From: Calliopum simillimum
Taxonomy: Eukaryota > Arthropoda > Insecta > Diptera > Lauxaniidae
Direction: 5' to 3'
Assembly: GCA_951812925.1 (NCBI GenBank)
Contig: OX638370.1
Location: 7,682,283-7,746,282 of the forward strand
Length of the DNA: 64,000 nucleotides
A program made the translations under genes and the position numbers. This document shows positions 10,140-20,269 of this stretch, in pieces (the first letter of the stretch is position 1; every line of letters begins with the position of its first letter). A model generated the notes under the pieces. That model saw only the letters and a list, made by a program, of their open reading frames with translations, made no database searches and was not told where the DNA came from.

Positions 10140-11500
10140 AATTTAAATTCAGTAACCGATATGAAATGAATATGTGGAGGTATCAAACGAGTGCAAAGTG
10201 ACTTGGTACCTCACAACTTCGTAGCGTATAATATTGTTGTTTTGACCAATAATAACAGTATCATTTCCATATCTAAGAGATATATTATCACCAAACAAAT
10301 CATTCATTTTTAACTTTTGGAAACACCAATTGTAAAATGTTAACAAAGTTTTAGAGATCCTTTTTCGATTTCAAAGAATTTTTTTGTATCAGTGATTATC
10401 AACTTTCTCATTGCGTTTTATCCTGTGTTACCTGAAACTAAAGAGATCTTGTTTTTTAGATCAAATTCTGCAACATTTTTCATTTTTATATAATCAAACC
10501 AGCATTTCAATGAACAGGGAGCGGTGTATCTCCAATTAAATTAAACCAAAGAATGTAAATCAAGGGTGTCAGCGTTTTCAAATCACTGAGCCAAACGCAT
10601 GCAGCGCAGTCAGCGTTGCTTTTACAACAACTTTTAATTCGAGTAACAACAAACAAAAAAACAATTTTTTGTTGATTTTTCATGCCTCGTTTACAACAAC
10701 AATAATACTTCAACAATTTTCAAAATTTCTAAGGACTAGGACGCACACAAAAATTAGGGGAACTCACGCGTTGATGCGCAATGCCCTTGCGTCGTTGCGA
10801 AAGTGCAATTTGCTAAAGTTTGATATTAGTAAAATAACAAAAATATTGCCGAAAATTTCGCACTACTTTTGCAATTTCTCAAGATGGAAATATTCACATT
10901 GATCGTTCAGGCGTTAGTGCGCAAAAGACTTGTATTTTCGCAACTGCGCATCAACGCATTAATACCCATATTGTTTGTTATTTTTGTTTTTTATGCGACG
11001 TAGTCTTTGTTGTTGTTTTATGTTGGTTCGAGTTCGATTTTGTGTGTACACAAAAAAAGCAACAAAAACGCGAAATTTTGACGAGCGTGAAAAAAAAAAC
11101 AACAAAAATTATTTCTGTGAATGTTGTACAGAAATATTGATGTTGTTGGGATTGTTGTACAGAAATATTGATGTTGTTGGGTCGAGCCAAAATTGGCTCA
11201 CTTTTCTTCTACGCTGACACCCTTGATGTAAATTTTCCCGATGCAATTTATGTACGCGCCAATATTATCTATGTACATTAAATAGTTTCAGAGATGTGAT
11301 ATTTTTTTAAAGGCATGGCATTTCCCATTTTTCCCTTGGACATTAGTTGTCCCAATACCTAATGTAAATACATATACCATGAAGCAAAACACGCCAAGTG
11401 CAACAAAAAAAAAACAAATTTTTTTGTCTCCGATTTCGCTCAAATTTGACAATAAGGTGGATCCGGTGTGCAAGAACAACAACTTGGGAGGATTTGGTTC
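10140..11500 (+). repeat. Long dispersed repeat, copy A (split by an hAT-type MITE)
   Basis: Matches 20270-21600 in order: CTTCGTAGCGTATAATATTG, GATAT(A)TTATCACCAAACAAA, AATTTTTTTGTATC(A/G)GTGAT, TCCAATTAAATTAAACCA, then after the MITE TTTCAGAGAT(G/A)TGA and TTGTCCCAATAC. The MITE at 10561-11225 interrupts it. The unit is non-coding as far as I can see. Confidence 0.75.
10561..11225. mobile_element. hAT-type MITE, 665 bp, with 8-bp TSD ATGTAAAT
   Basis: The ends are CAAGGGTGTCAGCG and its exact reverse complement. ATGTAAAT stands directly on both sides (10553-10560 and 11226-11233). The uninterrupted paralogous site GAATGTAAATTG is at 21390-21401. An 8-bp duplication with short ends fits the hAT superfamily. 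The interior holds TTGTTGT/ACAACAA-rich sequence and no transposase frame. Confidence 0.88.
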
Positions 11501-11505
11501 TAATA

Positions 11506-12795
11506 TTGGGTGTAGAACTTAAAAACCGGAATTTGACAGTGGATGTCCGTACTAATAACTATCGTGAAAGCTCGAACTTTATATAAGTATATGGCATTTG
11601 GAAGGTACATTTGACAGCTGTCAAAATCAGTCAACAAAACAATTTTATCTTGTGTGCATCATTATTATTTTTCACTATGAATAACTTCGAAAATTCGAGA
11701 AAAAGACAGCATTTGCGCGAGGTTCTGTTGGGTCATTTTTCTGCAAAGAAAACTGCTGCGGAAAGTCATAGTTTGCTTGTAAAAGTTTATGGCGACGATG
11801 CTTTAGGCAAACACAGTGTTTTGAATGGTTTAAACACTTCAAAAGTGCCGATTTTGACATCAAAGACAAAGAACGCCCAGGACAGCCAAAAAAGTATGAA
11901 GACGAAGAATTAGAGAAGCTACTCGATGAGGATTCGTGTCAACCACAAGACGAGCTTGCCAAATCGTTGGGAGTGACTCAGCAAGCCATTTCGAAACGTT
12001 TGAAAGCCGCCGGATACATTCAGAAGCAAGGTAATTGGGTCCTCTATGAGTTGAAGCCGAGAGACGTTGAACGGCGCTTCTGTATGTCTGAAATGCTGCT
12101 TGAGCGCCATAAAAACAAATCATTTTTGCATCGGATTATGACTGGGGATGAAAACTGGATCCATTATGACAATCCCAAGCGCAAAAAGTCATACGTGAAA
12201 CCCAGCCAACCAGCAAAATCAACCTCGAAGCCAAATATCCATGGCGCCAAAGTTATGCTGTGTATGTGGTGGGAACAGAAGGGGCCGTTATATTATGAGT
12301 TGTTGAAATCGGGCCAGACAATCACAGGTGACCTGTACCGAACACAATTAATACGTTTGAAGCGTGCCATCATCGAAAAACGCCTGGAAAATGCGACCAG
12401 ACACGAAGCAATAATTTTTCATCATGACAACGCTCGGCCGCATGTTGCAAGACCCGTGAAAAACTATTTGGAAAATAGTGGATGGGAAGTTTTGGCTCAC
12501 CCGCCTTGTAGTCCGGACCTTGCTCCGTCTGACTTTCATTTATTTAGCTCGATGCAAAACGCCCTCACCGGAATACGCTTCACATCAGAGCAAGGCATCC
12601 GAAATTGGATAGATTCATTTTTGGCCGCCAAGCCGGCGCAATTTTTTTGGGATGGAATTCAAAAATTGCCTGAAAGATGGGGAAATGTTGTAGCTTCCAA
12701 TGGACAATACTTTGAATAAAATATATTGTAACATTTTTCCACAATAAAGCATCAAGTTTCGCTAAAAAATTCCGGTTTTTAAGTTGTACACCCAA
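11506..12795 (+). mobile_element. mariner element, 1290 bp, full length
   Basis: Inverted ends of about 28 bp (TTGGGTGTA(G/C)AACTTAAAAA...), TA target duplications at 11504-11505 and 12796-12797, and one transposase gene between. Same family as the element at 37077-38327. Length and layout are standard for mariner. Confidence 0.93.
11677..12719 (+). pseudogene. mariner transposase (DD34D), one frameshift
   Basis: The start is the ATG at 11677 (MNNFENSRKRQHLREV). The N-terminal helix-turn-helix DNA-binding half ends in a frame break near 11815, where one A appears to be missing. The other frame then continues to 12719 through the mariner signature WVLYELKPRDVERRF. The catalytic triad is intact: TGDENW, HHDNARPH and SPDLAPSD, with 34 residues between the last two Asp (DD34D). 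LPERWGNVVASNGQYFE closes it, as in Mos1-like proteins. Read through the break it would be about 347 residues, the usual mariner length (Mos1 is 345). No other stop was found. Confidence 0.9.
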
Positions 12796-13145
12796 TACCA
12801 GTTGTTGTTAAAATACAGGGTATTGGCGTTTTTAGTCATTTTCATGAAAAGGGTTTTTTTTTTTCAAAAATTTATAGCTTCCACCAAAGATTGTAAGTGG
12901 ATATACTTATGTTAGTAACTGGTCCAATTCAAATTTAAGTGTTCTTTTGCAAAAAAATATTACTTGGTGAAAAAATTAATGACGCAGAATCGAAAACTGA
13001 CATACATGTACATATAAATTTCGGTCCAGCCGTTTGAGAGTCTATAAGGAACATAATTATGTAACATACAAACATAAGCTTTTATTAATATAGATAAACA
13101 AATTTTAATTAACATTTTTCCTCGAGAGTATGATAAGAAGTATAA

Positions 13146-13192
13146 ATTGTGCTGAATATCATGACTTTGTAAAAATCATTTAAGTATAAAAA
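13146..13192 (+). promoter_or_regulatory. Core promoter block of the second tandem P450
   Basis: ATTGTGCTGAATATCATGAC followed by TATAAAAA at 13185-13192, 128 bp before the ATG. TGCTGA is the half-site of CncC/Maf-type elements. That reading is only a suggestion, because the partner half-site is not evident. Confidence 0.65.
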
Positions 13193-13319
13193 GGCGAAAT
13201 AACTGGCAAATTTGTTTTAGACACAACAGCTAGCAATGACATAAGGGCTAGAATATATTGATTTGAATATCGTAATATACTAAATGGAATAGATATTCTT
13301 TATATAATATTACATAAGA

Positions 13320-14893
13320 ATGGAAGTGACAACTGTATTATTGTACATCTTAGTAGCTGTTGCTACCGTAGCAACCTACTATATACGTCGGCATAAGAAC
13401 TACTGGAAGAACCGTGGTATACCACACGATGAACCAAGTTTGATGCTGGGCAATTTTCAAGGTCTTATGAAAACACATCATATACAGGATGTTTATCAGC
13501 GAATATACAATAAATACAAGGGAACTGGACCATTTTGTGGATTCTTCTATTTTCTAAAACCTGCAGCTTTTGTTACCGATGTAAATTTAATGAAACATGT
13601 ACTCATTAAGGATTTTAACAACTTTACGGATCGTGATACTTATCATAATGCGAAAGATGATCCACTTTCTGGGCATCTTTTCAGCATTGACTACGAAAAG
13701 TGGAAGCCACTACGTCTCAAACTCTCACCAACATTTACATCTGGCAAAATGAAACATATGTTTTCCACTGTCATTAGGGTGGGTCAAGAATTTGCCGATA
13801 CTTTTGGTCAAATGTTGCAAGAGAGCTCGTCGGTAGAGGTAAAAGAGCTTTTCGCACGTTATACAACAGATGTGATTGGCACGTGTGCTTTTGGCATCGA
13901 TTGTCATAGTTTGAAAGATCCAAATGCAGAGTTTCGTGCTAAGGGTCGCCTCTTTACCGAAAAGGTCAAGGAAACACCTTTTAAATTAGGGTTTGCTGCC
14001 GTTTTTCCAAATTTATCGAGAAAACTGGGTATAACTATAACACCGCCTGAAGTCTCAAGTTTTTTCATAAAAGCTGTACGTGATACTATTGAATACAGGG
14101 AAAAGCATCAAATAAAGCGCAATGACTTTGTGGACACGCTGATTGAGTTGCTAAATGGCACCGAAAGTGGTAGGGCAAAGGATGATGTGCGGTATACACT
14201 GGAAGAGATGGCAGCACAGGCCTTTGTTTTCTATTTGGGTGGTTTTGAAACATCTTCGACTACTGGCAGCTTTGCATTGTACGAATTGGCACTACATCAG
14301 GATATACAGGATAAATTGCGTAAAGAAATCAATGAAGTGCTCGCTAAGCACAATCAAGAGTTTACCTATGAATGTATGAAAGATATGCAGTATATGGATC
14401 AGGTGATATCAGGTATAATATTTTGGGACATAAACAATATATAATATAAATCTATATCGTATGTTCTTCTACAGAAACTCTTCGCCTTTATACAGTTCTG
14501 CCCGAAATTCAACGTCGTTGTAAGTCCGATTATCAAGTTCCTGGTGCACCGGGATATGTCATCGAAAAGGGTACAATGGTTATAGTACCAGTTACAGCTA
14601 TACATCGCGATCCTGAATTTTATCCAAACCCACATGTGTTTAATCCCGATCATTTTGAGCCGGAACGTGTAAAGACTCGCGAGTCGGTTACTTCGTTAGC
14701 TTTTGGTGATGGACCACGTAATTGCATTGGTATGCGATTTGGCCAAATGCAAACTCGCATTGGCTTGGCGGTACTACTGCAACGTTTCAAATTTTCTAGA
14801 GCTAAAGAAACTGAAGTACCCATTAAGATTGATAATACCAGTTTTATATGTGCTTCTAAGGGTGGCATGTATTTGAAAGTTGAAAAAGTTTAA
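13320..14893 (+). CDS. CYP6-type cytochrome P450 monooxygenase, 503 aa
   Basis: Exon 1 is 13320-14412, a 62-bp phase-1 intron is 14413-14474, and exon 2 is 14475-14893. Residues 1-22 form the ER anchor, followed by a basic hinge and GIPHDEP. Helix C is W128KPLR132, the I-helix oxygen-binding groove is G307GFET, the K-helix is E365TLR368, and the heme loop is FGDGPRNCIG with ligand C448. The position of the PERF Arg is His (NPDHFEPE). Length is normal for CYP6. By family it oxidises lipophilic xenobiotics at the ER using NADPH-P450 reductase; the substrate is unknown. It is ~95% identical to the gene at 22389, and its exon 1 end is nearly identical to the broken copy at 6333. A few changes at otherwise constant sites (L79, L133) are peculiar to this copy. 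Confidence 0.95.
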
Positions 14894-14911
14894 AATTATA
14901 AAGTTTCTTTT

Positions 14912-16330
14912 ATATCGACGCATGATACGAAAAGTAGGATGATTCATTTCTTCTATGAAAAGCAGGATGTTTTATATTCTCGGAAGAAAAGTAGGACGTT
15001 TCATAATTTTTAACAAAAAGTATGATGTTTCATATTTTTTTATGAAAAATAGGATGTTTTACATTCTTGGACGAAAAGTAGGACGTTTCAAACTTTTTTA
15101 CGAAAAGTAGGAAGTTTCATAATTTGTTACGAAAATTAGGTTGTGTTAAACTTTTAGACGAAATATAGGATGTTTCATATTGAACGACAAAAAAAAAAGG
15201 GTGAATCATATCATAAGCGCATATAAAAATTTGTTAACTTATTTTATGTATTTAAATGAACCCTAGCCTTCCCTGTAAGCTTCTTTTAGTTTATGCATGA
15301 CCTAAAACGCTTGTGTCATTAACAAATCTGCTTAAATAGTTATTGTTTTGATGCTCGAACTGAACATACAGCAGCAAAGATGGCTAAAATAAAACGTGGA
15401 TTAGCCTAAACAAAACTACAGCAAACTAACAATCACATAACAGATGAATATGATTAAATTCAGAATATTTTCAAAAATGATTATCCGTAAAGTATAACCC
15501 TGTTTCTATCCTTGGATACTTGAGAATCTCTTGCACAGCACCTACAGGAGTTGATACTCAGAGCTTGAGAACGTGCACATTTATCGAATTATATGAACCG
15601 CGTACTTATGCTGTATACTAAGTGTCGAAAAAAAAAGTAAATTTATAAATGTTATAAGAAATTAAATCACTGTGTGGGCGTGGCACTGCGTATCTAAAAC
15701 ATTAAGGTTATCGTTCCTAAGTGCTAACCCTATCTCCATACCAAATTTCATAAAAAACGATGCGGTGGCTTGGACGTGAGAAGGTTTTTTCTATTAAGGG
15801 GCGTGGTACCGCCCACTTAAAAAAACATATCCTATGCACTGCTGCTCTTTACAGCCTTTCCAGCAAAAAAAAATCAAGTGAATATGTTGAAATTTAGGCA
15901 TAGAAAGGGACTGAACCGATTTCGTTTACCTCTTTATATATAGATATGTTATGTTTTCTCATCGTTCTTTCGTTTAATATAAATATTTCATTAACATTAG
16001 GAAATTGATGCAACAAAGTAAGAAACACCCTAGTTTTCGCCAAAAATATGCTGCAAGAATCAACGTCAACCTAGCTTTCTTGCAAAGCATCGAAACGTCC
16101 TAGTTTTCGTCCAAAATGTTCAGACATCCTATTTTTCGACATAAAAACTTTAACGTCCTACTTTTATACACAAAACTTCGAAGAAACCTAGTTTTCGTCA
16201 TATATAATGAAACAACCTAGTTTTCGTCCAAATAAGTTTGAAACGTCCTACTTTTCGTCTAAGAATTTTTGAAAACCTACTTTTCATAGGAGAATTGAAT
16301 CATCCTACTTTTCGTATCATGCGTCGATAT
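14912..16330. mobile_element. Foldback-like element with ~270-300-bp repeat-built inverted ends
   Basis: The outermost ATATCGACGCATGATACG is repeated in reverse complement at 16313-16330. The left arm (to about 15200) consists of about nine ~30-bp units of the form ACGAAAAGTAGGATGTTTCA. The right arm (about 16030-16330) has the same units inverted. The middle (15240-15950) has no transposase but includes a piece of the repeat seen at 40560-40830. Inverted ends made of short tandem repeats are the hallmark of Foldback elements. It sits 18 bp after the P450 stop codon. The paralogous flank at 23963-24000 lacks it. Confidence 0.82.
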
Positions 16331-16770
16331 GATATTTGTTAAGATTGTTGATAAATGGGGATGTGATGAAGATCTCAATTAAATTGTTGCTTAAAATCCT
16401 CATTTTGAAGTCATTGAAATTTATGCTACGTGTTAGTGAACTTACATCCTAAAAAGTGGACAAACGTAAAAATGTTTTCTGTTTACAACTGAGATATGTT
16501 CCTTGAATTGTTGTTTAGACCTTTCACAAAATAATTTGACTCTGGTGAAAAATTTACATAGGCTAGGATTTGCTTGAAAATTTTCCTTTAATATCTTACT
16601 AACTAAGAGTATTTAACTAAGGCTATAAAAGTTGTGTTAATTTTAAAATGTTAGAAAAGTCATTTCTCGTAATACGGTGAAGGAACCATTTTTGTATTGG
16701 TTTTATATGAGAGTTTTGTCTTCTTTCCACCAAAAATTTTTTAGATCAGTAACTTTTATTGATATGAATT
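16331..16770 (+). repeat. Duplicated 3' flank of the tandem P450 pair (copy 1)
   Basis: TTTGTTAAGATTGTTGATAA onward matches 23987-24330 downstream of the third P450 almost base for base for 250 bp, then more loosely. This shows that the duplication unit extended past the genes. Similarity stops just before the hAT remnant. Confidence 0.75.
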
Positions 16771-16797
16771 TGCATTATCTGTAAAATTTTACGATTA

Positions 16798-17759
16798 TTG
16801 AAAAAATCTGCAGAAGTAGTCAAGTCAGTTATAAATGGCAGTTTATTAACTCCAACCATAACAAGGTGGAACTCACTTTATGATTCCGTTAAGAGGCTAC
16901 TGCAACATAAAGAAAAATTAGCGGAATTGTGTTTTCTGCTCAAAATTCCTACCATTCTCAGTGACGAGCTTGAGTACTTGGAGGAATGCATAAAGTTTAT
17001 GGGGTCTATAGCAGAAGCGATTGATTTTCTTCAGGGCGAAAAAACCATGTATTTTGGTTACTTTGTCCCTGCAGTAGTATCCTTAAGGATAAAAATGCGT
17101 CGTTTAGACCCCACAAGCCTTAAGTATTTAGCCAAAGTAAGAGAAGAAATGCTTAGAGCTTTGCTTAAAAGATTTGAAAAATATTTCAAACTGCAGCCTG
17201 ACGCTTGGGATGCTGTTATTGCGGCGATATCTGTACCGGATATAAAATTACGCTTTGTAAAAGCTCTGTTAGAAACAGCAACAACGCAAACAGAAGAAGA
17301 TGTAAGGAGGATGTTCAACACTTATGTGGCAAAATATGGTAAAATAGCCGTTAAAACTCGGGTTCTGCTGGACATACCAAAAAAACATTCCTCGATTTCG
17401 GAGAAGAAAGTAATGGCGAAGTTTTTACACTTAATTTTCCATTCAATATTTGTACTAATATGTATATTGATTTGTATATCTACTTTAACAGATGTTAGCG
17501 AACAGTGTGTTTTCACTGACTCTGGAAATTATCTCCAGGAAACCATTTTGTACCTATTCGATCAAGACACAACTACAAATTGTCTGAAAAACCATCAAGC
17601 AATTAAAACGTGTTTTTAAAATACAATACCCCATTACCGTCATCTGCACCTGTAGAACGGTTGTTAAAATTCGCTGGGATTGTGAATCGCTCCAGAAGGC
17701 AAAACCTCAGCGATGAAAATTTCGAATTGCTTGTTCTGAGGAAAGCTAACGGTGTATAA
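16798..17759 (+). pseudogene. hAT-superfamily transposase remnant (C-terminal half)
   Basis: The open frame 16798-17619 has no ATG at its start and holds TRWNSLYDSVKRL and LEYLEECIKF, typical of the hAT catalytic-domain C-terminal part. After a frame change, 17622-17759 reads YNTPLPSSAPVERLLKFAG and SRRQNLSDENFELLVLRKAN, the conserved hAT dimerisation domain. The N-terminal BED finger and first catalytic residues are missing, and a unrelated-looking 35-codon stretch near 17430-17530 suggests further rearrangement. Not functional. By its position it inserted into the duplicated 3' flank. Confidence 0.82.
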
Positions 17760-17879
17760 AAAGCTTCGTGTCAATTCTACGCTTGATACAAAGTTCAGCA
17801 GTAATTGAGTATTCTAGGAAAATAGAATAAAAGTTGGTTTTTGTATAATTTTCCAACTTAAATATTGTGTTTTATTTAC

Positions 17880-18204
17880 TTTGGATGTTTTTTGCTTCAT
17901 ATTTAATTTAGGGTTGTGCATTGATTTTTAACTACCAGTAACTATTTTTATTATCAGTAAAAAGTAGTTTTTACTGCAATTCTTTTCAGTAATCAGTAAA
18001 ATTTACTGGTAATGCAATTTTAATTTGCATTATCAATAAAACTTACTGGTTACTGTTTTTTTTTTTAGTAACCAGTAAATATTTATTTTTACTGATATTT
18101 TTCCAGTAATCACAAAAATTTTACTGGTAATGCAAACTAAATATTAGTAATCAATAAAATTTTATCGATAACTGATATTGTTAATGCAGTCAATAAATAC
18201 TGCA
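17880..18204. repeat. Subterminal-type repeats rich in CAGTAA / TTACTG
   Basis: Blocks such as TTTACTGGTAATGCA (18007, 18120) and AGTAACCAGTAAA in both orientations at ~100-bp spacing. Clustered direct and inverted hexamers of this sort are typical next to hAT transposon ends, so this may be the 3' subterminal region of the element whose transposase is at 16798. I could not pair the ends. Confidence 0.45.
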
Positions 18205-19260
18205 GTGTGCCCATCTATGCTAAAAAGCCAAAAAGTACTAAAATAAGTAATATTTTAGTACTTAAATTACAACATTACAGTTTCGTAAGGTATGGAATCA
18301 AGCTATGAACACAAGGTAAATTCTTTGTATTTGCCAAAAAGTACTAAATTCGGTTATATTTCAGTACTAAAATTACAAAATTACTGTTTTTGAAAAAGTA
18401 TGGAATCAGGCTACGAGCTATTATACCTAGTTCTAAAAAGGTAGTAAAATAGGGATTTTTGTCATATAGCAGAAAACATGCTTTGTACATAACTAATTAC
18501 CATTCCAAAATAGTTCAGAAAATGAAAATTGGTTGAGAAATGTCAAAGCTTTTAACCATTTTGGAGAGTGAAATAAGCAGGTCATTGAGTGATTTTGTAT
18601 TTTTAGTACAAAAATATTACTAATTTTAGTACTATTTGGCAAATACAAAGAAATTCACCTTGTGTTCGTAGATTGATTCCATTCCTTACGAAAACTGTAA
18701 TGTTGTAATTTTAGTTCTAAAATATTAGTAAATTTATTACTTTCTGGCAAATACAAAAAATATACCTTGTGTTCGTAGCCTGATTTCATACCTTTTCAAA
18801 AAGGGTTATTTTAAAATTTTTGTTCTCAAATATTACTAATTTTAGTACTTTTTGACAAATACAAAAAATTTACCTTGTGTTAATAGCCTAGTTCCATACC
18901 TTTCCAAAAATGTTAGTTTTGTAATTTTAGCACTAAAATATTATCAAATATAATACTTTTTCGCAGATACAAAAAAAATTTACCTTGTGTTCGTAGCCTA
19001 ATTCCATACTTTTTCAAAAATAGCAAATTTGTAATTTTAGTACTAAAATATTACCGAATTTAGTACTTTTTGGCAAATACAAAGAATTTACCTTGTGTTC
19101 ATAGCTTGATTCCATACCTTACGAAACTGTAATGTTGTAATTTAAGTACTAAAATATTACTAATTTTAGTACATTTTGGCAAATACAAAAAAATGTACCT
19201 TGTGTTCGTAGTCTGATTCCATACCTTTTCAAAAATGGTAATTTACCAATTTTCCAACCC
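18205..19260. repeat. Minisatellite of ~115-bp units around TTTAGTACTTTTTGGCAAAT
   Basis: At least six units share TACCTTGTGTTCGTAGCCTG, ATTCCATACCTTT and TTAGTACTAAAATATTAC. The units at 18205-18430 are in reverse orientation to those at 18600-19250, so the block is a large inverted repeat. Between them, 18440-18600 carries unique sequence also found at 24400-24530. Further units lie at 24780-25210 downstream of the third P450. Confidence 0.8.
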
Positions 19261-19289
19261 TCCAAATTAAAAAAAAAACGAGTAAGGAC

Positions 19290-19885
19290 GTAACCTTTGG
19301 CCTGGTCAAGCATTTAATACCCTTCACTGCAGTATTTTGAAAAATTTTCTTATATGGGAGGTACCACGTCCTCTTGTCCGAGTTCACCCAGTTTTTGGTC
19401 AAAGCTTGTATTTATAATTATGAGTGTCTCAGTGAAATTTGGTTGGGTTATCACAAAAACGTTTTCAGTATAGCGCTTTGAAGCTTTTGCTTATATGGGT
19501 GGTGCCACGACCTCATAGCCGAATTCACCCTATTTTTCTTAGACCTTGCGCTTACAATTTTGGTTGCATTCTCTTGAAAAATACTCCTAAAGTTGTATTT
19601 TGAATATCTTTTTTCTATCGCCGTTGACCGATTATGCTCATTTTCAATCTCACGAACTAACTTTGACGACAAAGGCAGTGTTCCAAATTTCATTGAAATA
19701 TCTTGCTCAGTTTTCCCACAAAATGTATTTTCATGCACACCCAGCCAGACAGACGGACATGGCTATATCTACTCAGGAGGAGACGCTGATCAAGAATATA
19801 TACACTTTTCCACGGCTGCCATGGCTCCTTCTCTGCGTTACAAATGGAAGGACAAAGTGAATATTCCCTGGGTGTAGGGTATAAA
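19290..19885 (+). repeat. Long dispersed repeat ending GACGGACATGGCTATAT..., copy 1
   Basis: Begins near CCTTTGGCCTGGTCAAGCAT and ACACTGCAGTATTTT-like blocks, continues with GGAGGTACCACG, GTCCGAGTTCACCCAG and TTTTCAGTATAGCG, and ends with GACGGACATGGCTATAT, GACGCTGATCAAGAATATAT and CCCTGGGTGTAGGGTATAAA. Other copies are at 29990-30945 (plus), 60760-61255 (minus) and, truncated, 39890-40215 (minus). Similar sequence is common in fly genomes. Its element class is not obvious to me. Confidence 0.8.
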
Positions 19886-19969
19886 TAGCGAATTTTTTTT
19901 TGTCATTTGTATCGGTTTTGGCATGAAATGATATTATTTACCAAATTATAGCGGAATCGGAAGGGTTGT

Positions 19970-20245
19970 GTCAATTCTTGTTACTTTAGGCAAGAAAATA
20001 TATAAAATGGTTTGAAATACTTTCATATGAACTTTTATATAAAATTTATACATATATAATATAAAAGAATTTTGTATGGTGATTTTTTTAAATTAAAACC
20101 AAAGTATTGTAAATTATATTAATACTATATTTGTATAAATTTTATACGAACAAGTATAAACGGTTTGTATACCAAGTTGTAGAATAGATTTTATTTATTC
20201 CAATTTGGTTTGAATTTTATACCCAAACTATTTGCTGTGTAGGCT
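19970..20245. repeat. AT-rich repeat with TATAAAATTTATAC words, inverse of 55420-55690
   Basis: Many copies of TATA(C/A)AAAATT-type words, ending in CAAACTATTTGCTGTGTAG. The block at 55420-55690 starts with the reverse complement CTACACAGCAAAAAGCTTAG and has similar words, so the two are copies in opposite orientation. Confidence 0.5.
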
Positions 20246-20269
20246 TGCCTGTCTGGAGAAATTCATATT

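Noticed and set aside
11379..11520. Short frame MKQNTPSATKKK... running into the mariner end
   Set aside because: Stops within the transposon end, and the joined flank after the mariner does not continue it.
13725..13907. Minus-strand frames inside the P450 exons
   Set aside because: Shadows of the coding strand that recur at the same place in each paralog.
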